Source of the DNA: Candidatus Sumerlaeota bacterium
GTDB lineage: Bacteria; Sumerlaeota; Sumerlaeia; JADFCT01
Length of the DNA: 7,830 bases
Direction: 5' to 3'
Assembly (NCBI GenBank): GCA_026398575.1
Contig: JAPLSP010000320.1
Coordinates: 1-7,830, forward strand
The position numbers and the translations under genes are program-made. The notes beneath the pieces are model-generated. The model searched no databases. It had not been told where the DNA came from and worked only from the letters and a program-made list of their open reading frames with translations. This document shows positions 1 to 5,936 of the stretch, piece by piece (within the stretch, counting starts at the first letter, position 1; each line of letters begins with the position of its first letter).

Positions 1-32
1 ACTCCAAAAGCTGGCGCCGCTCCTGAGCGCAT
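1..32 (-). CDS. Possible 5' end of a further minus-strand gene, cut by the window edge
   Basis: An ATG at 32-30 on the minus strand opens a frame that stays open to the window edge and begins MRSGAAPAFG. An AAGGGA-type ribosome-binding sequence lies about 8 bases before it. It would follow the STAS gene by 77 bases in the same direction. Genes next to single-domain STAS proteins are often anti-sigma kinases of the RsbW type or PP2C/SpoIIE-type phosphatases, but ten residues are far too few to tell. The call rests only on the start codon, the ribosome-binding-like sequence and the position. Confidence 0.3.
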   Translation of the reverse strand, partial: MRSGAAPAFG

Positions 33-109
33 TGCTTTCGTCCCTTGGAAAGAATGCGTTACTGAATTAGTGATTCAGAGCGCTTAAATATGGCATGCGA
101 TCGCGATTC

Positions 110-496
110 TCAAATGGCGCCACCGGTTCCGGGAGGCGGAAGCAGATTTTCGGGGCGGGCATTGGCCACCCGGAGCGTTGTGGCTTCCAAGCCGGTAAGA
201 ATCTGAAAAATAGTGGAGAGTTTGCTGATGTTGAGAATTTCCATGATCGGCTGCGCTGGATTGACCAGGACAAACCGGGCGTTGGCCTGGCTGGCGCGGG
301 TTTTCATCCCCACGAGCGCGCCCAAGCCGGCGCTGTCAATGAATTGCGCGTTCTCGAGGTCTATCGCAATCTGCGATACCTTGCGCTGAAACAGGGGATA
401 GACGGCGCTCTTGAAGACTTCGCATTCGTCCAACACAATGCGGCCGCTGATCTTGATATAGATTGTGGTTGGCGTGCAGTAGATTTCGAGATTCAT
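110..496 (-). CDS. Single-domain STAS protein (anti-sigma factor antagonist-like)
   Basis: This 128-residue protein is essentially one STAS domain, the fold of SpoIIAA/RsbV anti-anti-sigma factors. These cytoplasmic proteins bind a partner kinase or anti-sigma factor when a conserved serine is unphosphorylated. The core motif IDLENAQFIDSAGLGALVG spans about residues 45-63, and Ser55 in D-S-A-G is the expected phosphorylation site. The later segment FVLVNPAQPIMEILNISKL, about residues 75-93, matches the usual last strand and helix. About 20 residues after the domain are Pro/Gly-rich and look disordered. I chose the ATG at 496; a GTG at 514 would add six residues, and neither start has a strong ribosome-binding site. 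The gene lies 66 bases downstream of the PilO-like gene on the same strand and could share its transcript. STAS proteins also occur in lipid-transport (MlaB) and chemotaxis-like settings, so the exact pathway is open. Confidence 0.88.
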   Translation of the reverse strand: MNLEIYCTPTTIYIKISGRIVLDECEVFKSAVYPLFQRKVSQIAIDLENAQFIDSAGLGALVGMKTRASQANARFVLVNPAQPIMEILNISKLSTIFQILTGLEATTLRVANARPENLLPPPGTGGAI

Positions 497-562
497 GGCG
501 AACGTCCGTTGCACAAGGTTATGCGATCTATGATTTCTCAGGCTGTCTGCTTGTCTTTGCTG

Positions 563-2290
563 TTATCTCCCGGTTCTCGAGGCGCCTGTAGCGGAAGGCG
601 TCGTCGGCGTTGTTCCTGCTCCGGAGGGCGCCGTTTGAGAAGTCGCGGTTCCCGCTCCGGCGGGGACAATGGGAGCAGTCGTGGTTCCCGCTCCGGCGGG
701 GGCAATGGGAGCAGTCGCGGTTCCCGCCGCTGCGGGCTTTGGCGCCGCCGGGGTCAGCGTGGCGCTTGTCGCCGGCAGGGCGGCGCTGGGCGTCGTTGTG
801 CGATCCGGCGTAACGCGCGGGGCAATCGCCCCGGAAGTGGCGCGATCCGCTTCGGGGACTGCGGGCGTTCCTGCCTCTTTATGCGCAGCGGGTTTCTCCG
901 TCGGGATGTTTTCCTCGGCCTGCAAGGCCAGGACTTCCTCCGGCGAGGTCATCACCTCGCGCGAAATGTCTTTGAGATAGATATAGCCGGTGACCGTCAC
1001 GCTGATGCTCATCAACGGGTCCCGCTTTTCCTCATTGATATGAAAGGACAGGGCGTGAATCTCATAAGGCCGTGCGCAATGCGCCAGATGAAAGAGATAC
1101 TGCATGGCATTGGTGTTCGTGGCGGAAAAATTCATTTCGATCGTCGTTAAAACGCCAATCCAGTTCGGCTTGGGTTTTTGCAGGTAATCCAGCCACAGGC
1201 TGATATTCGGCTCCAGCGGGTTTGGAACAGGCGGCGTATTGGGGTCTCTTGGCGCCCAAGGTTTGGGGATCTGGGGGTAAAGCTCCCACGAATTGATGGC
1301 ATCGCCGGCGTAGGTAGCCCAATCCAACAGGCGCACTTTGTTGATGCTGACGACATCGTGCTTGCCGGCGCGGCTGATCAAATCGTTCAGCATATCGAGT
1401 TGCTTGATGGCCACCATTATCTGGTCGGGGTCGTCCGGATAGGCGATCTCCACTTTTTCCGGAATGAATTTGAGACTCGGCAACAGGAAGAGCAAATCTT
1501 CCAGCTGCTTGCGGGTGATTTCATAATCTTTGGCCTTGTTGGCCAGGATCATATCCTCGTAAGCCAGCAGGTTATATAGAGGAACGAATTCCCCCATTTG
1601 CCAGTTGTATTTGAGATACTTGTAGTTCCATTCGTTGATGCCGATCTCCATCAACGCCTTGAAGTAATCCTCGTTGTATTTCACCAGTCCCGGATTTCCT
1701 GCATTGAGCTGCGAAATATAGCTTTGGATATCTTTGAGCTTGGTGAGCAAGTCGGCAAGGTTGGCCGGCTTGTCCATGTTGCCGGGAAGCTTTTCGGGAA
1801 TGAGCCAGCCGAGATCCTGATTCTGCGACGGGATACTGGCGTTGTATTGCGTGACTCCGAGGAATTTGAGTGTGGGTTTGCCGTTGCGCTTGTTCAGCAG
1901 CCGGTGCAGTTCCAGGCGCAAACCGGCCTTTTGCATTTCGTACGCCACGGCCACTTTCTTATTAAAGTCAAGCAATCCCGCGGCGTCGGTTGGTTCCGTG
2001 CCATACTCAAGATGCAGATAATTCGGAAGATTAACATTCAGCTGATCGAGGATTTGCTTCTCGGTTTTTTGAAATTCAGTTGTCACCGCTTTGTAGGTGT
2101 CCAGCTCCTCACGGTTGCCTTTTGATAATTTGCTGGCCTTGGCATTCAAGATGTTAAAGCGCGACCGTATCCCCTCGAATGTTTTTTGGTTCTTTTGATA
2201 AACAAACCAATGCAACGCGCCCACCAGCGCCAAGGCTACAATAATACCTCCGGCCAACTTCGCTCGTTGATCTAGTTGCGCGCCCGCCAT
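563..2290 (-). CDS. PilO/Amuc_1100-like inner-membrane protein with repetitive Pro/Ala/Thr tail
   Basis: The product is 575 residues. A short cytoplasmic start (MAGAQLDQRAK) precedes one membrane helix at about 11-32. A charged, probably coiled-coil stretch follows at about 33-85, then a long middle region rich in aromatic residues and Asn. Residues about 374-441 alternate strands and helix (IGVLTTIEMNFSATN, then ISVTVTGYIYLKD), recalling the ferredoxin-like domain of PilO/GspM proteins that brace type IV pilus and type II secretion machines. Residues 442-575 are a low-complexity tail ending in 12-residue repeats. The topology and end domain resemble Amuc_1100 of Akkermansia, but this protein is much longer than that roughly 317-residue protein. 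The family call is by pattern only. I chose the ATG at 2290 because GGAG sits seven bases upstream; an in-frame ATG at 2395 would add 35 residues with no hydrophobic or conserved character. No PilM, PilN or PilQ partner is in the window. Confidence 0.6.
   Translation of the reverse strand: MAGAQLDQRAKLAGGIIVALALVGALHWFVYQKNQKTFEGIRSRFNILNAKASKLSKGNREELDTYKAVTTEFQKTEKQILDQLNVNLPNYLHLEYGTEPTDAAGLLDFNKKVAVAYEMQKAGLRLELHRLLNKRNGKPTLKFLGVTQYNASIPSQNQDLGWLIPEKLPGNMDKPANLADLLTKLKDIQSYISQLNAGNPGLVKYNEDYFKALMEIGINEWNYKYLKYNWQMGEFVPLYNLLAYEDMILANKAKDYEITRKQLEDLLFLLPSLKFIPEKVEIAYPDDPDQIMVAIKQLDMLNDLISRAGKHDVVSINKVRLLDWATYAGDAINSWELYPQIPKPWAPRDPNTPPVPNPLEPNISLWLDYLQKPKPNWIGVLTTIEMNFSATNTNAMQYLFHLAHCARPYEIHALSFHINEEKRDPLMSISVTVTGYIYLKDISREVMTSPEEVLALQAEENIPTEKPAAHKEAGTPAVPEADRATSGAIAPRVTPDRTTTPSAALPATSATLTPAAPKPAAAGTATAPIAPAGAGTTTAPIVPAGAGTATSQTAPSGAGTTPTTPSATGASRTGR
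581..724 (-). repeat. 36-bp tandem repeat encoding 12-residue units in the PilO-like tail
   Basis: Four 36-base units encode residues about 523-570 of the PilO-like protein: GTATAPIAPAGA, GTTTAPIVPAGA, GTATSQTAPSGA and GTTPTTPSATGA. In plus-strand phase, the units starting at 647 and 683 differ at only 2 of 36 bases, while the outer units have diverged further. This points to recent duplication of an in-frame unit. The peptide is Pro/Ala/Thr/Gly-rich, probably extended and exported to the periplasmic side given the single N-terminal membrane helix. Such tails can act as linkers or as O-glycosylation substrates. Confidence 0.85.
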
Positions 2291-2297
2291 CTGGTTG

Positions 2298-2328
2298 CTC
2301 CGCGACTGCTGGAAAATCACGCCAGCAG
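2298..2328 (-). promoter_or_regulatory. Ribosome-binding site and upstream hairpin of the PilO-like gene
   Basis: On the minus strand GGAG (2301-2298) lies seven bases before the ATG at 2290 and fixes that start. Just upstream, CTGCTGG (2306-2312) and CCAGCAG (2322-2328) form a 7-bp stem with a 9-base loop, only a few bases from the ribosome-binding site. In the transcript it would form a leader hairpin that could affect ribosome access or stability. No regulatory role is shown by the sequence itself. Confidence 0.5.
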
Positions 2329-2338
2329 CTGTCGGCTC

Positions 2339-2400
2339 TAAAAATGCCTTAAAATCAGGTGAGAGAACAACCCCAAAATGCAGGCGCCAAGGCATTTTTA
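2339..2400. repeat. 12-bp inverted repeat in the divergent intergenic region
   Basis: TAAAAATGCCTT (2339-2350) and AAGGCATTTTTA (2389-2400) are perfect inverted copies separated by 38 bases. A shorter alternative pairing, AAAATGC (2375-2381) with GCATTTT (2392-2398), uses the same right arm with a 10-base loop and is followed by T-rich sequence. The repeat lies between two divergently transcribed genes. Possible roles are a pair of operator half-sites or a structured leader element. I could not place convincing -10/-35 boxes around it. Confidence 0.5.
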
Positions 2401-2471
2401 CCGATTTTTTTGAGAAATTCCTTGCCGGCGCGGGAGCGATTCGCGCAAGGTGAGAACGCTTGAATGTTTGG

Positions 2472-2491
2472 CGCCCGAATGTAGCCGGGCG
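2472..2491 (+). other. Small GC-rich hairpin in the leader of the plus-strand operon
   Basis: CGCCCG (2472-2477) and CGGGCG (2486-2491) can pair around an 8-base loop, about 43 bases before the chosen ATG at 2535. If the TTG start at 2460 were used instead, this hairpin would fall inside the coding sequence, so its meaning depends on the start choice. No T-run follows, so it is not an intrinsic terminator. Confidence 0.3.
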
Positions 2492-2534
2492 GATAGCGCC
2501 GATCGCTTACTGTTTATGCCTCTCCGATGAAATC

Positions 2535-4208
2535 ATGACCATGCCTGCCGCAAGCCGGCTTTTTCATTTCAATGCGCTGCGTCCCATCTGGCCGGTGGCG
2601 CTCGTGGCGCTGGTGGCGTTGAGCTATGGCTTCGCGCCGATGGGCGACGAAAACGATGTCTGGTGGCATCTGAAGACGGGCAAGCTCATCGCCGCAAATC
2701 ATGGCCTGCCGCCGAAATATGATGTGTTGAGTTACACCTCGGCCCACGCGGAATGGCACAATCATGAATGGCTGTCGCAATGGGCGATGTATGAAGTGTT
2801 CTCCTTTTTTGAAGGCCGGCAGTTGGGGGGCTTCCGCTCCGTTATTTTGCTCAAGTCGCTGATCCTGGCCGCCGCGTTCGCGCTCGTTTGGCTGCTGGGC
2901 GCGCGGCGTTCAGGCGACGCCGGGGTCTCGGCGATCATGAGCCTGATCGCCGTCAGCGCCTCGATGTTCAGCCTGGCGGCCCGCCCACCGATCATCACCT
3001 ATTTCTTTACGCCTCTGTTTCTGATCATCCTTTATGGCGCGCATCCTCAAGAAAGGCGTTTCGTTGCGCGCTCCGATTCCTCCCATCCCTCCGCGCCGGC
3101 GCGGCCCGCATGGGGATGGATGCTGGCGCTGCCTTTGCTGATGATCCTGTGGGCCAATCTTCACGGCGGATTCGTCATCGGCCTGATCCTCATCGTTTTT
3201 TTCATGTTGGGATCGCTGGCGGAAGGATGGCTGGCCTGGAGCGCGCAGACGCCGCGCGGCCGCCTGATGCGGACGGATGAATTCCGCCTGGCGGGCCGCT
3301 TTGCGATCTGTGCCGGATGTTGCTTCGCCGCCACGCTCATCAATCCTGCCGGCTGGAAAATCTATGAGATGTATCTGCGGGTGATGGGCGACAAGGAATT
3401 GGTCGCTGCGATTTCCGAGATGCAGCCGCCCAATCTGGCATTCACTCAAGGGTTCACTCTCATGATTGTGGCGCTCGTTGCGTTCGGGTCTCTGGCGGGC
3501 CGGCGCCTGCCGCGCGTGGCGGATTACCTGATCCTGCTTTTTTTTCTCCAACAGGCGCTGTCGCACGTTCGGCATCTGCCCCTGTTTGCCGTGACCGTCG
3601 CGCCGCTGCTTGCCTGGCAGGCGGCGCAATTGAAGGAAGGGCTATGGCCGCAGTGGAAGCGGTGTTGGCCCACGGCAATCGCGGCGCTGGCCGCGGCGGT
3701 CGCCATCGGCTCGGTGATGCTGCCGCGCATGGGATGGCTGGACCCGACGCTGAAACGGAACGCATCGAGCTGGGACCGGAATCGGCTTCTGCTCCAGGGA
3801 CTCGCTTATGTCCCGGAGGGCTTCCCGGAAGAAGTCTGCAACTTTCTGCTGAGCCAGGCGCCGCCGCTGCCTGGCCGGCTGTTCAATGAGGTTCAGTTCG
3901 CCGGCTATCTGATCTGGCGCCTGAGTCCGGAAAAATACCAGCTCTTCACCGACAACCGATTCGATATCTTTGGCGGGCAATATCAGCGTCTGGCCTGGCA
4001 GATCGAAAACGGCGCCGTGAGGGATGGGCGGCGGATTTGGAGCGAATTGCTGGATGAATGGGGCGTCAATCTGGTCATCATAGACTCTTATAAGCCGCTG
4101 AACAAGACCTTGCAGGAAAGCGGCGAGTGGAAGCTGGCCTTTGTGGATTCGCGGGGTCTGTTCCGGCTCTGGGCCCGCCTGCAGCCGATCCCGGTTCGCG
4201 AACACAAA
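2535..4208 (+). CDS. Polytopic GT-C-like membrane protein of unassigned function
   Basis: The product is 558 residues with roughly ten hydrophobic segments and a soluble C-terminal part. After the first helix (about 17-35) comes an acidic-aromatic loop with D38-E-N-D41-V-W-W-H45, then SYTS and W74/W79. This layout is typical of bacterial GT-C-like membrane proteins, where an Asp/Glu in the first outer loop is often functional. RPPIITYFFTPLFLIIL (about 150-166) and LLMILWANLHGGFVIGL (about 201-217) are also recurrent in this uncharacterised family. Residues about 400-550 look extracytoplasmic, with a GYLIWRL...FTDNRFDIFGG stretch (about 457-481). I chose the ATG at 2535; ATG at 2541 is equally possible, and a TTG at 2460 preceded by AAGGTGAG would add 25 residues. 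The stop lies 21 bases before the GT87 gene, so the two probably form an operon acting on lipid-linked sugars. Substrate unknown. Confidence 0.75.
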
Positions 4209-4232
4209 TAGGCGCCCAGAGAATCGCCGATC

Positions 4233-5687
4233 ATGTCACTCGAAAAAAAATCCAGTTCCAACTCCGATACCGCGCCACGCGCCTCATTCCCGGATTTTTC
4301 CCGAGGCCGGGCAATTGTTCTATTTCTGGTCATGGCGGGCATTTTTAGTCTTTATTGCTACCGGCAAATATGGGTTTTGGTGGCGCCGCTACCGGGCCAA
4401 CAAAACGTGAACGTGCGCGACTACGTTGGCCGGCTGCATTCGAATGATTTCAAGCATTTGTATTTCGGCGCCAAAATCCTGCGCCTGGGCGAAAGCCCCT
4501 ATGATCCGATAACCATGATGCGTCTCGCCCAGCAGCACGGCGTCAGCGTCAACCCTTATGTTTATCTGCCCTTCACCGCCCAGGTCATGGCGCCGCTGAG
4601 TCTGATGACGCTGCATGACGCGATCTGGACTTGGTTTTGGCTCAATCATGTTTTTCTTGCTGCCGCGTTCGTTCTGATTGCGTTCCTTTGGCCGCGTCAG
4701 CGCCGCATGACAGCTTTTTTAGCCATGGTCGCCGTCGCCGCGCTGTTTTATCCGCTGACGCGAACGCTGACGGCCGGGCAGATGAATTGCGCGTTGCTGC
4801 TGATGCTGGCGATTTACTGGCTGGCCGCGAGCAAGGGACGATATGGGGTCGCGGGAGCGGCGCTGGCCGTGGCGGCGCTTTTCAAGATCGCGCCTGCGCT
4901 ATTGATTTTGGTCCTGCTGCGCCAGCGCCGTTGGAGGCTTGCGGCCTGGAGCATGGGGTGGGGCGCCGCGCTCTTGATCCTCAGCGCGCTGTGGTGTGGG
5001 CCGGGGCGATACACTGAATTTATCCCCATCCTGAAGCAAATGGGTTACGGTACGTCGGTTTGGAGCAAGGAGGCAGGATTTGACTTCTATCGCGATCCAT
5101 TCAACCAATCCTTCAATGCTTTCTTCCATCGCGCCCTGACGGATAATCCAACGACACAGCCCTGGGTCAACGCCGGGGCGGCAGCGGCGAATCAGGCAAC
5201 AATCGCCGCTACGCTGATTGTCTTGGCTGCGGGTGGAACAATCATCGCCATGAAGCGCCGCAATCACTCAGCCCAAAATCCGGAACTCGGAACTCGGAAC
5301 CCGGAACTCGGAACTCGGAACTCAGAACCCGGAACTCGAAACCCGGAACTCGGAACTCGGAACTGGTGCCTGGATGACTTGGATTTGGCAATCGGCGTCA
5401 TACTAATGCTGCTGACGCCCAGCTTGTATTGGGATCACTACGCCGTGCTGCTGTTTTTGCCGATAGCGCTGATCCTGCGCCATTCGCCGCGCCCTTGGAT
5501 CATTGCCGCCGTTGCGATCGCCGGAATCCTGATCGCCATTCCACAGGGATTTTTCTTCCAATGCGCGGATAAATGGTTTGCTCGCGGGGGACTTGGCGTC
5601 TTGATGTTTTCAATGCAATTGTGGGCGACGCTGCTGCTCTTCGCTGTCGCGCTCTATGCGCATCGCCGGGAGACAAAGGCAAGCTGA
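4233..5687 (+). CDS. GT87/DUF2029 family membrane glycosyltransferase
   Basis: The protein is 484 residues with about ten membrane helices. It matches the GT87 (DUF2029, PimE-like) family, which transfers a sugar, often mannose, from a polyprenyl-phosphate carrier on the outer face of the inner membrane. Supporting motifs are N-D72-F-K-H-L-Y-F-G-A with G-E-S-P-Y-D (about 71-91), where D72 occupies the usual place of the catalytic Asp; YVYLPFTAQVMAPLS (about 109-123); LTAGQMNCALLLML (about 179-192); LFKIAPALLIL (about 216-226); NQSFNAFFHR (about 291-300); and LTPSLYWDHY (about 394-403). Start: ATG at 4233, with only a weak ribosome-binding site, 21 bases after the upstream stop, so translation may depend on the preceding gene. 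Residues about 350-377 are a tandem-repeat insertion in a loop between helices, away from the motifs, so the enzyme may still be active. Acceptor and sugar cannot be deduced. Confidence 0.88.
   Translation: MSLEKKSSSNSDTAPRASFPDFSRGRAIVLFLVMAGIFSLYCYRQIWVLVAPLPGQQNVNVRDYVGRLHSNDFKHLYFGAKILRLGESPYDPITMMRLAQQHGVSVNPYVYLPFTAQVMAPLSLMTLHDAIWTWFWLNHVFLAAAFVLIAFLWPRQRRMTAFLAMVAVAALFYPLTRTLTAGQMNCALLLMLAIYWLAASKGRYGVAGAALAVAALFKIAPALLILVLLRQRRWRLAAWSMGWGAALLILSALWCGPGRYTEFIPILKQMGYGTSVWSKEAGFDFYRDPFNQSFNAFFHRALTDNPTTQPWVNAGAAAANQATIAATLIVLAAGGTIIAMKRRNHSAQNPELGTRNPELGTRNSEPGTRNPELGTRNWCLDDLDLAIGVILMLLTPSLYWDHYAVLLFLPIALILRHSPRPWIIAAVAIAGILIAIPQGFFFQCADKWFARGGLGVLMFSMQLWATLLLFAVALYAHRRETKAS
5281..5364 (+). 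repeat. Twelve-copy 7-bp tandem repeat (CGGAACT) inside the GT87 gene
   Basis: Twelve consecutive heptamers run without a break: nine are CGGAACT, one is CGGAACC, and the other two are CAGAACC and CGAAACC. The total of 84 bases is exactly 28 codons, so the frame is kept. Because three heptamers equal seven codons, the peptide repeats as NPELGTR, with one diverged NSEPGTR copy. The insertion sits between a helix ending AMKRRNHSAQ and the helix starting near WCLDDLDLAIG, a loop that tolerates length change. Confidence 0.95.
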
Positions 5688-5742
5688 TAGCCCCTGCCCG
5701 TATAGGTCCTGCAGGCCTTAACCCGCCAGAGTCGGAACCATC

Positions 5743-5799
5743 CAGGCAGAATCATTGAGGGCAGAATCATTATGATTCTGCCCTCAATGATTCTGCCTG
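5743..5799. repeat. Perfect 28-bp inverted repeat with a one-base centre
   Basis: Arms 5743-5770 and 5772-5799 are exact reverse complements around a single T at 5771. Each arm itself contains the direct repeat GGCAGAATCATT twice, so the element is a direct repeat nested in an inverted one. It lies in the convergent gap after the GT87 gene. There is no T-run after the right arm, so it is unlikely to be a simple intrinsic terminator. It looks like a dispersed palindromic intergenic repeat. Confidence 0.92.
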
Positions 5800-5834
5800 T
5801 AATCCGTGGTTGAAATTCGACCACGGATTACAGG
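5796..5834. repeat. 15-bp inverted repeat of the ATCCGTGGT type
   Basis: CCTGTAATCCGTGGT (5796-5810) and ACCACGGATTACAGG (5820-5834) are perfect inverted copies with a 9-base centre, TGAAATTCG, that can pair further with one G-T wobble. The left arm shares four bases with the end of the previous 57-base palindrome, so the two hairpins compete for those bases. The right arm runs into a second GGATTACA copy and ends in ACGGATG. From memory, 'CCACGGATTACACGGAT' sequences recur between genes in many uncultivated bacterial genomes. Confidence 0.9.
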
Positions 5835-5851
5835 ATTACACGGATGAAAGA

Positions 5852-5871
5852 AACGACAACATGTTGTCGTT
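5852..5871 (-). terminator. Perfect 20-bp palindrome, possible terminator for the Bax-inhibitor-like gene
   Basis: The 20 bases are a perfect palindrome centred on ACATGT. Read on the minus strand the arms form an 8-bp stem with a CATG tetraloop, followed by TTCTTTC, a broken pyrimidine run. It lies about 65 bases past the minus-strand gene's stop at 5937. The position and trailing pyrimidines fit a weak intrinsic terminator. A dimeric regulator's binding site is an alternative. Confidence 0.4.
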
Positions 5872-5884
5872 CAGCGCGCGATAA

Positions 5885-5899
5885 GGGGCTATGAGCCCC
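5885..5899 (-). terminator. Short GC-rich hairpin downstream of the Bax-inhibitor-like gene
   Basis: GGGGCT (5885-5890) pairs with AGCCCC (5894-5899) around a 3-base loop. On the minus strand it is followed by TTAT, a poor T-tract, and lies about 38 bases after the stop codon. It could pause or stabilise the 3' end together with the 20-bp palindrome just beyond it. It is too weak to be called a confident terminator alone. Confidence 0.35.
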
Positions 5900-5936
5900 G
5901 TGTCGCCCGCTTGGCAAGGCCGCGCGGCGTTGGTGA

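Larger units (their letters stand above)
5688..5936. other. Convergent intergenic region rich in palindromes
   Basis: These 249 bases separate the stop codons of the glycosyltransferase operon and the Bax-inhibitor-like gene. Apart from an 8-bp CCTGCAGG palindrome near 5709 and the elements listed separately (57-base inverted repeat, ATCCGTGGT inverted repeat, 20-bp palindrome, GGGGCT hairpin), I see no gene, tRNA or insertion sequence. Small frames here are open by chance. Confidence 0.8.

Noticed and set aside
62..78. CTGAAT/ATTCAG hairpin after the STAS gene as a terminator
   Set aside because: The stem is only six AT-rich pairs and no T-run follows on the minus strand.
95..1150. A 351-codon open frame on the plus strand with Arg/Gly/Ser-rich repeats
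   Set aside because: It is antisense to the STAS and PilO-like genes. Its SRGSRSGGGNGS repeats simply mirror the 36-bp coding repeat on the other strand, and it lacks a recognisable domain.
2290..2395. Upstream ATG at 2395 as the start of the PilO-like protein
   Set aside because: The extra 35 residues have no conserved character, and the ATG at 2290 has a well-placed GGAG and gives the usual short N-terminus before the membrane helix.
2910..3629. A 239-codon minus-strand frame opposite the first membrane-protein gene
   Set aside because: Its composition, very rich in Arg, Gln and His, is typical of the antisense of a hydrophobic GC-rich membrane gene. The plus-strand frame has clear membrane helices and family-like motifs.
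5275..5370. CRISPR array suggested by the tandem repeats
   Set aside because: The units are contiguous 7-base copies with no spacers, lie inside a coding frame, and no cas gene is present.
5743..5799. Terminal inverted repeat of an insertion sequence
   Set aside because: The arms meet at one base with no transposase between them, and no flanking target duplication is visible.
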